64,000 nucleotides of DNA from Ctenosaura bakeri. Taxonomy: Eukaryota > Chordata > Lepidosauria > Squamata > Iguanidae. Each line of letters opens with the position of its first letter. The first letter of the stretch is position 1. Shown here in pieces: positions 21,892 through 34,071 of the stretch. A program made the translations under genes and the position numbers. The stretch covers positions 248,001-312,000 of the forward strand of contig CAOLHI010004222.1 of the NCBI GenBank assembly GCA_948474755.1. The letters run 5' to 3'. The notes below the pieces were generated by a model, which ran no database searches, was not told the origin of the DNA, and saw nothing but the letters and a program-made list of their open reading frames with translations.

Positions 21892-23207
21892 ATCACTGAC
21901 ACTCAACTTTATTTTTGTATTAGCGTATATACCCGGAGTTGCCTGGGATTTTATTTTCTCATAGGTAATACTTGTTAGAAAGATTTGAGATCTTGTGTCT
22001 CTAATTCCCCAAACTGTCTTGTCCAGTACCTGTAACTTTTCCCATTTTCCCCAATCCAATCTGTATTCAGAATTGTTAATACAGAGGTTGGGTTCCTGAG
22101 GGAATATACTGTCCTTCTCCTTGCTGCTAGGCCTCATCTCCATAGCAACCAGCCTATTCAAGACAAGCACATTTGACTGAGGACCAAGATCTCTCTCGCT
22201 GAGAATTCTACAGGCCCCTCCCTAAACAGGAAACCCCAGGATTCCATAGAACCTTCTTAGGCAGCCAATCATGTGAGATCTTTGCCTGACACAGATAAAC
22301 AGATAAACTTTGACTTTTATATATTAAATTAATGAAGGTATCAAAATCAATCTTTTAAAAAGTTGTTATTTTAAGAAAGACATCATTCATATGATCAATG
22401 CAAATATAAAAGATCAAATTTCTTACCAGCTAATCCATTTGTCACCAGTCCATTCACTAGGAAGAGAAGAAGGCCACTATTAAAGAGCGTTATCATAATT
22501 TTGAATTGCATATACTCATTTCTGTTACAAGCAATGTTGAGGGAATATGAGAGGCAAATTGTCAGAATATAATACAAAATAACATAGTTCTGTACTATAT
22601 ATGGATCTATATACATTGTGTTATATCTAAGTTATTATATCATAGCTTATATGAATTCACAAAAATACAAATTCCAGAAAATTGTTATAGTAGATCATAC
22701 AGAAAAGCTTATTTATTATATTTGCAAATGTCAAGAAACAATGGCCAGAGTAAATTGACCTAATAACTAACAATGTCAGCATTTAAGTCAGTGTTGAAAC
22801 TTCCATTAATATTCAAGTGGGTAGACTTTTGTTATCATCTCACAATCATAGGACACTGAAAATCCCCTTAAGAGCACAAAATCCATCCATCCATCCCCAA
22901 ATCCTATATTTTCAAGCAGGTCTTAAATAACAATTATTTTAATCCCATATCAGCTGATTCCAACATTATTTACAAAACAAAGCGGTATTAGCCTAGTGCT
23001 ATATCCTTCTGTAGCATAGTCACCACTTCCTCTTCTGTCTTATGAACTAATTAGTTGACTCCTTCCCTTAGCTTTTATAAGATACTACTTTTTCTTTCTC
23101 CCTAAACCGGCATTTGTGATTTTCAATCATTTCTTATTTCCCAAATAGTTGCTCAGTTTCCCTCTTTCAGATCCTAAGTCTTGATATTTCCTATCACAAA
23201 TTAATCC
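21892..23207. other. No clear gene; contains one weak exon candidate
   Basis: Unclassified sequence with short ORFs. The only item singled out is the candidate exon at 22427-22589. Confidence 0.4.
22427..22589 (-). other. Weak candidate host exon coding hydrophobic protein
   Basis: On the minus strand a 163-base open segment is preceded by AG (ATATAGTACAG) and ends at G followed by GTAAGA, a good splice donor. It encodes about 54 residues with two hydrophobic stretches, YVILYYILTICLSYSLNIA and ITLFNSGLLLFLVNGLV, separated by a short polar NRNEYMQF. I do not recognise the family. The acceptor has no good pyrimidine tract and no neighbouring exon was seen. It may simply be an AT-rich chance ORF. 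Confidence 0.18.
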
Positions 23208-24177
23208 TGTTACCCCAAATCATGGGTGACACAAGGGCTAACCTGTGATGCCAGTACCTCCATTTGAAAGTGGGGAATAATTAGCTCAAAATAGGAGGCT
23301 TGTGAGAAGGGGGCAATTTAGCAAGATTTTGAGTACTGATGTTTATGGGCTCATGCAGAAAAGAACAAGCTGAAAAATAAAATGTAAGCTTAAAATGTGT
23401 TTTATTGACAAGATTCACACAAGCATGTAAAAGCTCAAACACTCACACACTTGCACAAGGACTAACCAAAGGAAAGGGAGGAAAGGGAGATAGAGGACGT
23501 TGAGGGAGTCAGGCAATATTTACTGGTCCAAAGAGAAGCAGAGGAAGCAGCAACATGACTTAGGCAAGAACCTAAGGACAGTTCTTGTTCAGGAATCAGA
23601 TGGACAGAGTGGCATTTGGAATGGCAAGAGACTGCACTGGACAGCCTGAAATCAAAGGTATTTCTACCTGAAAAATATCCTGCAGTACGCTTATGACTCA
23701 CACTCCCAGCTAAGCAGACCATGGGAGTTGCAACACAAATAACGAAGTCCAGATGGAGTTATTGGGTTTAGCATTTGAGTGACAAGGGGATAATGGTTGT
23801 CATAATGGCTGAGTATTATGAAGAGGTAGGGAAACAATAGGAATACATCCAGGAGTACAGGGACCAGGGTTAAGACAATAATAATTTGGTAGGAACTTCC
23901 CTATTACAGCTTTGAGAATCCAGCTTGATGTTTCATGCCTATTGTATTCAGATCAGCTGCACTATGGTCCTGACCTGACTGAGTCTCTTGCCTAAAAGGT
24001 AGGTGTGGCTGACCTGACTTGCCAGGTCACATTTACAGTCAGTAATTTGCCTCTTCCAGCATGACCTTGCCATCACCTCAGGTATCATTTATATCAATGC
24101 CAATTAATATGGTGCCAAGCTAATATTATTTCCCAATTAAACTGTGCCAATCATGGGGGGTGCATGGTGCTGTAATA
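23208..24177 (-). repeat. Solo LTR, ERV family B
   Basis: Begins TGTTACCCC and ends GCTGTAATA, with the 4-bp duplication ATCC on both sides (23204-23207 and 24178-24181). It aligns with 56003-56950 (shared TAATTAGCTCAAAAT, AAAATGTGTTTTATTGA, CACACAAGGACTAAC). The polyadenylation signal AATAAA near 23405 is on the minus strand, which fixes orientation. The termini resemble those of family A, suggesting related viruses. Confidence 0.82.
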
Positions 24178-24993
24178 ATCCTTTCTATCACTTTAACTGG
24201 ACTGTCTAATACCACACTGTCAAGAACTCAGGTTAAAGGAAGAGAAATATGCACTGGACCATATAAAAATTGGAATGCTCATAAAATGAGACAGAATAGA
24301 ATAATTTATTACTCATGAATGACATCAGGATTTGTTCTATTATAGACCACCACACAACACTGGGAAAATGTCAAGGTTGTATCAGGGACTTTGACAACTG
24401 CTTGTTTTTTCATTCTGAAAAACCCCTCCCCCATATCTGCTATGTGGCATATAGCTGAGAGAAATAACATATATTTTAGCATCTGCACTGGGTTTACAGT
24501 ATTGATAACATTTATTAGAAGCATATATATTAGCTTATTTGTATAACACATGTTTTAGATATATTTATACGTATATTTCAGTATATTTTATATTTCAGCT
24601 TCTGTAATACACTAAGAAAACTGCTTTCTAAAATTGGTAACAGAACAAAAGAGGGCCTCTTAGCCTTGGATCTCCAGAGTGAAAACCAGACTGATAAAGC
24701 AGTCTGAGAAACAACAAGGCTGTCTATAAGGAGTAAACTGGTTGATAAAGAACACAAGAAAGAAGGCTGGGATTGTTCAGGGGTAGGGGTGGTTAGAAAC
24801 TGTTAGGATGATTACACCAAGGGGCAGTTTGAAACCGCTGATGAGACACCTTGAAGGTAACATGAGAATTAAGGATACACAAGGGAAATGCATGATCAGT
24901 GTGTGATCACTCATACTGTAAATATGGGGAAGGGGAAATGTAACTTCTTAGGTGATCCTGATAGGCTGTAAACGCTGCGGTCCTATCCAATGG
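24178..24993. other. No gene seen
   Basis: AT-rich sequence with chance ORFs only. Confidence 0.5.
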
Positions 24994-25584
24994 TATTACC
25001 TTGTATTCTGGGGGTCCTGAGAGGGATGTCCAAATAAACACATATAATCACAAGATGGGGAAATTAACTTGAGCACTCTCTTAAGCTAATGAGAGGCAAC
25101 TCAGGACTCAGGAGCGATCCGAGGAGGACTCAGAATCAGGGAGTTTTTATAGAGTGGATTGTGCCTACAGGCCATGCCATACTCGGTGAGAGCAAAGGAA
25201 ATTTGGAGCGGGACAAAAGCATTGGAAAAGGTCAAGTTTTACATGATTAGCTTAGCGCTGGGTAACAATAGTCTAGTCAGTATACAAATGGCTTTGCATT
25301 GAGAGAGTGCCGGCTCAAGGCCGGGCGTCTTTGTGTAAAGTTGCGCTTAAGCAAGGTGTGTCTGCAGAAATGGTCCCTGAAGCAACAGAGTGGCTTAGGT
25401 TCCTGCCTAAGTGGGGATTGGAATGTCCAACCATTTACCGGCCACACCTGTTTACGTGCTTGTCCGGAAGCCTTGCAAACATGTGGAGCAGGGTGGCAGA
25501 GAAAGGTCAGGTGAAGGCTGAATAAGTTTGATATCAAAAGAGACATCTAGTGCTATCACCGGGCATGTCAGAACCGTGATAACA
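24994..25584 (-). repeat. 3' LTR of the provirus, internally deleted
   Basis: Matches the 5' LTR at both ends but is 591 instead of 878 bases. The gap lies after GCTAATGAGAGGCA (about 25096), where the 5' LTR continues with about 287 more bases including the TTTTATTAAAAAG polyadenylation region. The TATA-type TTTTTATAG is kept. The first bases read TATTACC, a decayed TGTTACC. Confidence 0.88.
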
Positions 25585-25585
25585 A

Positions 25586-25600
25586 TCCCCCCCTGAAAAT
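25586..25600 (-). other. Polypurine tract of the provirus
   Basis: Read on the minus strand TTTTCAGGGGGGGAT lies directly before the 3' LTR. Such runs resist RNase H and prime plus-strand synthesis. Confidence 0.75.
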
Positions 25601-25797
25601 GGGCGGTATTGGGACAATATCGAGCATTTTCCAATTAAACATTTAAAACTAAATTTAGAGCCGAATAGAGGTCTACAGGCTCTGGGTCGTATCACTCCGG
25701 GGATAAATGGGTTTTGCAACACTGCTAACTAGTAAGAAAATAGTTCCTATCTATCAAAATTCTAAATCTAACTATATACATGCGGAGAAACATAAAT

Positions 25798-26118
25798 TTA
25801 ACAATGGCTGATGGCAAATAGCAATGAACGGTAGCAATAGCAACAAATGATGAGCATTAGAACGACAAGCCCTCCCACCAATGGAGAAAGCAAAACGGCA
25901 ATGCAATAATGGAAATAAGCAATGAAATACTGTAAATCCGATGCAGGATCTGGCAATGGAAGTAATCCAAAAGCAAACAGTTCCGTATGGTTACTGGAGC
26001 AGAAGTTCGTGGTCCAGGGGAGGTGAGGTGCGAGCAAAAGTCTCTGCACCACCCCCCCGGGTATAGGAAAAGTTTGGTGACAGGAGCAAACAGCAAATAA
26101 GTCCAAGTCCGTAGCCAA
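25798..26118 (-). pseudogene. Possible envelope transmembrane remnant
   Basis: This 106-codon frame lies between integrase and the polypurine tract, where env would be. Its C-terminal half has DLQYFIAYFHYCIAVLL followed by SPLVGGLVVLMLIICCYCY and a short tail, resembling a membrane anchor with Cys-rich cytoplasmic side. No fusion peptide, furin site or CX6CC motif was found, and the 1.5 kb to integrase is not clearly coding in any frame. ERV-L relatives usually lack env, so this may be chance. Overlapping hydrophobic frames weaken the case. Confidence 0.25.
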
Positions 26119-27701
26119 GCTACCCAGAGCACTCTAGCTCTTTGCAGAATGGAGCTTGTAAGAGCGGCAAGTAGAATAGTCCAAGCGGCAAGAAACTGGG
26201 TAGTCCATGGGGAAAATGGCAAGCAGTTTGCAAAGTCCGTTGGGGAACAGCTGGACCTGGGTCCCCAACTGAGGCAACAGGAACAGAAGTCGTCTCGGGC
26301 TGGTCCCTCGACTGGAACAGTGAAGTCTCGGCACACCCACACCCACGGTGACCAGGTGGTGGTGGACGAGTCCGGGGATGGTCTCGGCTTACTGGAACCG
26401 TCGACCTATTGTTCATGGAAGGAAGACTGACAACGGTTATAGCCAATACATTTAACAGATGCAAATGGATGGCACGGAGCCTGCTGGGAGCTGAGTTTGA
26501 GTCATGAAGATGGGGGGTGATGGGAGCCTCAGTGGGGTTGTTACTAAAATGCCAGGCAAAGTTAATAACATGGAGGAGACAGGGGTGACTGCCTCAGGCC
26601 TTGGTCACTGTAAGGTGTAAAGCAGTCTGACCACACCTCGGCAGAGGGGACCTCCATACGCGAGGTACCATCTGGGGTGGACCAGGCCTGCAACAAATAT
26701 CATGATGTAATATGAGGGAGCAGTTAATGCAATCCTTTGTATTCTGTTGCCCATGCTATCAGGGGACACTCTGTTGTGGATTGGCCTGCACACCGTGCTT
26801 GCTCGAATATTTCACCAGGGTGGACTCTGTTTCACACAACTACACGTAAGATGCTCCTGCTGAAATCACGTTTGCGATGGCCATAGTACCCAGTCGCTCA
26901 GTTGGATTAGGTTGGACTCTGATCCTTGGTTGGACTAGGTTAGACTCTGGCCTTTGCCTAGAGGCGGAGGCTCCCAAAATGGTGGAAAAGAAAGACTTAA
27001 CAAAGAGAAGCGAGTGTACACTTGCCAGTTGCCAGAGCAGACGCTAACTCAACCAGAGATTGTCCCGGATGGTGGAACTTATGTATGCAAATGTTCTATT
27101 AACATGTGCAGATTGGGCACAATGCACCAGGGCCAGATGTCTTTGCCAATTGTATGGGTCTCCGGCCCTTATGGGGCATCGAAGGCGCGTTCTAGATTTG
27201 GAAACACAAAGCCGAAACATGTGGGGAGTAGAATGGCAGCTCGGATTGTTCTCGCCCTAACAATCCGGGCTCGCAGAGAGAAAGACGAGAGAGGTTTCTG
27301 GAAGGCAGGAGGCAATCTGGTTGGTAGACCGGAACTCCAGAGTCAGACCTGGTTCCGCTGAGAGGGAGACCTCCTTTGTCTCGCCCTCTTGGTCCCAGGA
27401 ATGCCATTGCACAAGACCATCGTTCAGTGTGAGAGATGGCAGGCGCTCCAGCCTGACTCACATTTCTTCCTCAGGGTGCCCGGGCTGACTCTGTAGGCCC
27501 GATCCACCTCAGAGGTTACAGGGAGACCTCGGGTCAGCCAACCCATTGGTCTCCCGCCAAAAGCGGTTACAAAGACAGATTAAACAAACTACACTTCCAA
27601 ACCAAAGCGAACTACAAAACTAATAGCAAAACTATTTACAGTTACTGGGAGCTCGGGAGGGGGTCGCCACTCCACCTCTGCTCCACGCAGACCGTGGCCG
27701 T

Positions 27702-29069
27702 TCAACCGTTGTCGAACGCCTTGTAGATTGAGACAAACGTCTCTGATAAGTTAACTGCTGGCACTTCCCAATAATTCAAAGACACCTGAGGGGCAATCAC
27801 GCTCACAGGAACCTTCCCGGTGCCATCCTCACAAGGTTCAACGTCTACAATTCCTTTTGGGTCGACTGGCTGGCCTTTCCACTCCTTCAGCTGGGAAACG
27901 TGGAAAAAATTGAGCCAATCTCCTCTCTTTCTCGGTATTCTGACTTGGTACACAGCAGGCGAAACCCGCTTCACAATGGGGACGGGTCCAACCCACTTGG
28001 CAGCGAGGGAATGCTTTCCTTATAGAAGTTTCTATAGAAGACTAACTGCCCTTCCTCCCATTGGCAGGGGTGTTGGACCCATCCGAGTCTTTTTTCCATT
28101 TTCTGGAGGTTTTTGCCAAGCTGGGCTGCAACTTGCCAGTGCACTTGCCCAAGATGGCTGACTAAATTTTTAACCCACTCATTGAGAACCACCGGTCCAA
28201 CTCGGAGGGGAGGCTTGTGTCAATCCAAAACGCTTCGGGCAGCATCATCTTCTGCCCTGTCATAACCATATGCAGCGTGAAGCCGTGGGACACTACCATG
28301 CCTTGGAAGGCCATTAGGATGATGGGCAGCTTCATGTCCCAGTCTTTCCCAGAGGAACGCACCATCTTCCAAAGGGCTTCCTTCAGAGAGCAGTTCGTCC
28401 TCTCACTCTGTCCTGAACTCTGAGGGTGGTGGGTGATATGGAAGCGCTGGTGAACGCCCAGTGCCTTGCACAGCTCTTGGGTGACTTCACTGATGAAGTG
28501 CGGCCCTGAGTCTGAGTCAAGGACACATGGTACTCCCCACGTCGCCCAGACATTATTAAAAAGTGCTGCTGTGCTCGTGGTGTTATCCCGGCAAGGAAAG
28601 GCCTCGATTCACTTGGAAAAGGGATCGATGACCATCAAACAGTATTTGTTGCCACGCGGAGTCGTGGGCAACGGACCTATAAAATCTACCTATATGCGAG
28701 ACCAGGGACCCTTGATGCATTGATGTTGGATGGGTGCCTTGGGACCGGTGGGGTCAGCACTGACCATGGCGCAAGCTAGACAGTTGTCCACCCACTGTCG
28801 ACATCCTACTTAACTCGCGGCTACCACCCGGTGTCCCGAACCCAGTCCAACATCACGTTGCGACCTCGGTGTCCCTGCTCATGGACGAACTGGATGATGT
28901 CACTACGGAGATCCTGGAATACAATCCAGTGGTGCTGGCTGCTGGCGTCAATAGCCCAGTACACACTGTCCAGCTGGGAGATCTTGAACCGGCCAGACTC
29001 GTCTGAGCCTGTCCTGGCCAAGTCCAGGATCTCGGAATCACCTTTTTGTAAAACTCCTAGGTCGAACAC
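27702..29069 (-). pseudogene. pol: ERV integrase
   Basis: The N-terminal zinc-binding part shows H-x3-H in FVHEQGHRGRN (about 28885). The core has D in VDFIGPL (28686-28684, directly after a TAG stop), D in VLDSDSGPHF (about 28512) and E in GQSERTNC (about 28403). The C-terminal SH3-like part is at 27974-27702 (KRVSPAVYQVRIPRKRGDW, FFHVSQLKEWKGQ). Frames change near 28820, 28360, 28190 and 27975. Together they form one colinear but inactive integrase. Confidence 0.85.
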
Positions 29070-29219
29070 TGGGGGGAACTAACAGTTCCTTAGGATTTAT
29101 GTTAATGGCAGCGATGGGAGCCCCATTGTCCAGTAACGCAACGTCACGAGCAATGGCGTCTGCCCTGTTGTTCCAAATGCAGTTAGCAGTACCCTTTTTC
29201 TGGTGTCCTCTGACATGAG

Positions 29220-31400
29220 CTATCCAAGTAGGGGCGACCCGTTCCTGAATTTGGGCTGCAATATGGACCCATTCTCTAGATGGGCTATGGGCTTCCCATC
29301 AGATGTTTTAAGGTCGTTTTGAATCCAGATTGGTAACCAGATGGTTGCAGCCTTTGCCGTCCAGTCAGAGTCTGTACAGATTGCCAGGGGGCAGTCAAGT
29401 GGCTTGTGCTCCAAAATAGCTTTCAGAGCCTCTACCTCCGCTGCTTGGCTGGAGTGTGGCTGGGCTTTCCCCTGTAGGGTGAAGGAGTCTGTGACCCAGA
29501 TCACTCCATAGCCTGTCCGTAGGCTACCGTCCACGTGCATGGATGACCCATCACAGAACCAACAAGCAAAGCCCTGTAACTGAGCTTCCTCAAGGGAGGC
29601 TCCCCATTCCACTGGCCAGTCATTAAGGTTTAAGGGTGGTAAAGGGCACTCATGCGTGGTTCCGGTCACAACTAGACCATAGGGAGCTGGTGGGTCCTGC
29701 AGCTGCTTCTGAAAATCCACCCCATGCGACATCAAGGTAACGGTCCATTTGGCAATCCGAGTGTTAGACAGCTAGCCATTCTGGACCTTTCCAGAAAGGA
29801 TGTACTTAAGCGGTGTCGGGGGGGTCTGGACAATCACACGGGCGCCTCCAATCATAAACTCCCGATGTGTTATTGCCCAGATAAGAGCAAGACAGGTTTT
29901 CTCCCAAGGACTAAATTTGGTCTCATGTGGATCCAGATTCCTGGAGGCATAAGCTATCACACGCTGAGTGCCATGCTGTAATTGCGACAAGACTGCTCCT
30001 ATGCTCCTGTCAGAGGTGGTTAACTGGATAAGAAACGGCTCAGCCATGTTGGGGTGCGCCAGTGCTGGCGCTTTAATTAAATCTTCTTTGAGTTGTGCAA
30101 ATGCCTGCTGTTGTGCGGGTTCCCAGTTCCACTCGGCATTCTTCCTTAGTAGGGCATATAGAGGTTTCGCTTTTGCAGTGAAGGACTCGATAAAGTCCCT
30201 AGAAAAGTTGAATGTCCTGAGGAGGGAGCGTAGAGAATGCACGTCTGTGGGCGCTGGCAACTTAGAGATCACCTCTACCTGCTGTGCATTGGGAGTGTGC
30301 CTAGACAGAGACCCAAATATTTCACCTCAGTGGACACCAGCTGGGCCTTTTCCCTGTTGGCCTTGAAGCCAGTGTCTCGAATTATCCCTAACACCTCCTG
30401 CGTGATTTCCCGGGTCTTTTCTTCAGTAGCAGAGTGAACCAAGATGTCATCCACATAGGAAAATATGTGAGACCGTGAAGCTGGCTGCAGCTTGTTCCAC
30501 ATCTTAACCACGTGTGCATGGCAAATGCTTGGGCTAGAATGGAATACCTGGGGTGTGCGTTTAAACACATACTGTTGGCCCCTGAATGTGAAGGCAAATT
30601 TATACCAACACGCCTCGTGCAATGGGATGGAATGAAAAGCATTCGCTAAATCAATGACACTATAATATTTAGCTCCTGCTGCAATGGCGGACAGGATCTC
30701 ATTGTACTTTGCCACGACTGGCACCACAGGAGGAGTCACAGAGTTCAAAGCCCTGAAATCTATAGTCATCCTCCACATCTTGCCATCCGATTTCAAAACT
30801 CGCCATAAAGGCACGCTGCAGATTGATTGCATGAGCCCCTCCATGGTTTTCCCTATGCCCTCTTCGGCTCCAGGAGGGTATTTATACTGCTTCTGAGGCG
30901 GGGGATCTCGGCCCTCTATCAGGACACAAGCCTCCTTTACAGTCCCACACTCAATTTTATCTTTAATCCAGACCTCCGAGAAAGCTTTCACCCAGGGGTC
31001 GCTAGTTACACAACAAACGGGAGTGGGAGCCTTAATGGCAGCGCAGCGATGCATTGCCAATATTTCCTCAGGTCCCTGGTCTAACTTCCATAGAAACCCA
31101 TTTACGTAGTCAACAGTGAGCTTGTTTCCCTGTAAGAAGCCGATGCCCAAGAGGCCATCATCCTTGCCACGGTTCTCGCAGGCCCAAAGCTGAAAACGGA
31201 ACGTTTCTATGGACATTGGTATGTCCTTCCATGCTTGGGCAAGGTGACCCCCCCCGCCGTATCCAGAGAGCTGGACGCGTTTGGGCGTAGGTTCACAACT
31301 TGGCCACAATGTTGCAGGGAAGCTTCCCGGACCAAGGGCACCTCTACTCCTGCAAATCCAAAGTCGGGTAGTATCCAGCCAGGGGCAGGACATTCGTCAC
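29220..31400 (-). pseudogene. pol: ERV pol: protease remnant, reverse transcriptase, RNase H
   Basis: The 30275-31393 frame starts with an odd, probably frame-shifted segment, then DDGLLGIGFLQG (end of a retropepsin-like domain), and the RT with RVLKSDGKMWRMTIDFRALN, DLANAFHSIPL, SPSICH and the catalytic YVDD at 30457-30446. The thumb/connection follows at 29772-30272 (FNFSRDFIESF, AYASRNLDPHE). RNase H is at 29220-29735 with FCDGSS, AAEVEALKAILE and ICTDSDW, all three acidic sites present. The protease DTG active site could not be placed with confidence; two frame changes lie between gag and RT. Confidence 0.85.
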
Positions 31401-31441
31401 GGCCTGGACCGGCTGTTTACCACTCGCTGCAAGTTGTTTGT

Positions 31442-33172
31442 CTAGAGCTTCCAAAAGCTCCGACGTGGGCCGCTTGTCGAATTGGGACATATCCAATCCG
31501 AAGTTGCGTAGCACATTCCAGATTCTGACCCCATCTGAGGGAAACGTCTGGGCTGTGGGTTCTTGCCCGCCAGCCGTCTTCTTGGGAGGGCCAGACTCAA
31601 AGGGCTGTTTGGGGGCAGTGAGCTGACTGCGGGAGTCCCTTCCCTGCCACTGCCTGTTCTGTCTGGGAGCTGGACGCGAGTTCCAATTCCCTCGCGGAAC
31701 GGAATTCGGTGTGGACATTCTGTGCTGGGAATGGGGCCCATAATTGGAGTACATGACCTCCGCTATGAGTTCCCAGTTCCCAGCATCTCGTCTCTGGGCC
31801 TTGATGGGGGTCTCAGGGAGCCAGCCTCTTGCAACAGGTCAGCGACCCTGCGGAGGTTGTTCCCAAATTCTTCCCAAGATGTCGTGGCCGGATCCACCAG
31901 ACCTAGGGCCATCTTCATTTCGTGGTTCAAGCCTCCATACAATAGAGTCTTAAACTCCACGGTGTCGAAGTGGTGCCCGCGGGTGGTCAAGGGGACCTTC
32001 TCAGACAGAATGGCAAGCAGCTGCTTCCGCGCCACGTAAGCCTCAGGGTTCTCACAAGGACCCTGTTGCTCCATGACATAGGGCACGCTAGCACTCTGAC
32101 CGGGCCAAAGGATCTTTACTATCTCCCTCATCCAGTCGTGGGCCTCAAGTCTAACCAGGCCTTGAGCCGCCACGGCCGACTCAAGAGTAGGAAGCTCAGA
32201 TGGGGACATGCAAAGATGAGCCAATTGGGTCAGGTCCTGGCCATTGGCTATTGGGTGAGAATGTATCACCGCGTTCAACCACATGATCCCGGAGGACCGA
32301 GTTAGGGGGCCCAATTGGTCGGCGATAGCTTTCGCCTCAGTAGCACGCCAGCGGAACCTAGTCTCAGTGACCTGCACCTCCTGGGTTTCTGCTCTCTCGG
32401 AGCTACCTTCTCCGGTGGGAACGGTCCTGCGTATCATGGACCACATCTCATCTGGGTGGACTGGGACCTTAGGGTCACTCCAGTCTGGATTAATGGGAGG
32501 GGAGGCCAGAGCTTTCTCTGGCAGGGGCTCCCCGGACAAATCCTGGGCGAATGAGTGGAGCAGCTTTGGGCACACAGCCGATATCAGGACCTTGCATGTT
32601 TGGAGCTGGCTCTCCAGTGCGGCAATCTGCTTATGGCAGGCCGCATGACTAACAGCCTCGTGCTGTTCTTTAACCTGCCCAACCATGAACTTACCCACAG
32701 CTCGGGCATGATCCAGCTCAGCCTCTAAGGCATGGGCTTTCTCTTCCCAAGTCTGGGCGATTAGGGTCAAATCACTGAGTTTCTGGGCCGAGGCTTGCGT
32801 GACAGACGCAAATGTTACTTTGTCTGCCTGCAACGCCACGATCTCGGCCTGAAGTCGGGTGTTCTCCTTCTCTACTTCTGCCAGCCTACCCCAGGCCTCA
32901 ACTAGGGCGCAGCTAGTGTCTCAGGCCACAAGCCAAAGTCCCCAAGCGGTCAATGCATCCTTCGCTGGTCCGAATGGATTCTTGGACTTACGCACCAGGG
33001 CGTATGCTTCACAGAGGGAGGTAAAGGGATCAGCTGTCTGGAAGACAGAGTCCTTCCAGTGGCATTTTCCTTTACTCAGGACCCACCTTTCTAACTTTCT
33101 GTGGACCTCTTCCTCACACATGAGGTCCTTAACTGCACTGGGGCTCTCCTTAGCCATTTCTACACGAAACAC
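31442..33172 (-). pseudogene. gag: ERV gag
   Basis: The frame 33172-32921 (MFRVEMAKESPSAVKDL) and 32839-31763 are in phase and separated by a TGA at 32920-32918. After a roughly 80-residue N-terminal domain comes a coiled coil (WEEKAHALEAELDHARAV), then a capsid-like region with LGPLTRSSGIMWLNAVI and a major-homology-like PEAYVARKQLL. The frame stops at GTGNS (about 31763). The neighbouring frame (31754-31344) continues with Arg/Gln/Pro-rich RGNWNSRPAPRQNRQWQGRD, a nucleocapsid-like basic region. No CCHC zinc knuckle is seen in either frame. Gag and the next frame overlap, so this may be an ancient frameshift site. Confidence 0.8.
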
Positions 33173-34071
33173 GTTAAATTCATTAACACAAACATGGGAC
33201 CAGGAACTGGAGTGATGGGTAGGACCACCTAGGCCCCTTGGGGGAACTGGGAAAACAAACTCTCTTGGAACTACTTCTAGGAAAGAGGGACGGGAACCAA
33301 TCTCCAGCCTGCCAAAATAAAGTCACTCTGGTACACCCAGGCCTGGTTTTACACCTCGCCAGCACAGGGGATGAGAGGACGAGGAAACAGTTGGCGGACA
33401 GGGAGGTCACCTAGACCCAGGGGGAACCCTCAGGAGTACTCGCCTGCCTGAAGGGGGGATAACGAACACAACGGAACTTACAACGCCGTCCAGCCGAACA
33501 GCGGGGGAAGAGAGACAAGGAACCAAAACCAAACCATCCCTAACTGGTTTTCTGGGTAAGGGGTACCTTCCTACACCTCGGGACAAACCGCTGAACCCTT
33601 AGACTAGGTCAGGACTCACCACCCAATCCTAGTCGGCTAGCCAAATCGGGACACACTCGAGAGACTCTGAGAAGCCAGGACTCACACCCATGCCTTCTCC
33701 AATACAAACAAAGCCAAAACTCAAGGGGGGGGCAAAAGGAAAAGAGCACAAGGGGGCTTGCTCCTTCTGTAAGTGCTTTTGTGTGCCTTGCTGCTAAGAT
33801 GTTGGCTGTGTGTGGACTGTTCCTCACGTGCTAGGCCTAAAACACGTAAAATGCCAGCCCACAATAGACCCAAGATGGGGAGGTGATTCCCAGGACAAGA
33901 CGAAGAAAAGGGGAACAGATTTCCACCTGATGGAGTTATCACACACACAGAGAACTCACACACTAGCCTGTCTAACAGCGTTTTAAATCAGCTCAACTGA
34001 CCGTTCCCTAGGTTGGCATTGCCCGATTTGAGGAGGTTCGCGACTCTTTCTCAAACTGGGGGTACCGGGGC
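33173..34071 (-). other. ERV leader between PBS and gag
   Basis: About 900 bases without a convincing ORF. It would hold the packaging signal and any splice donor; none can be named from sequence alone. Confidence 0.6.

Noticed and set aside
25857..27361. Several overlapping ORFs of 60-160 codons on both strands between the ERV integrase and its 3' LTR
   Set aside because: They overlap in all frames, lack conserved motifs, and reflect GC-rich sequence; only the hydrophobic frame at 25798-26118 was kept, with low confidence.
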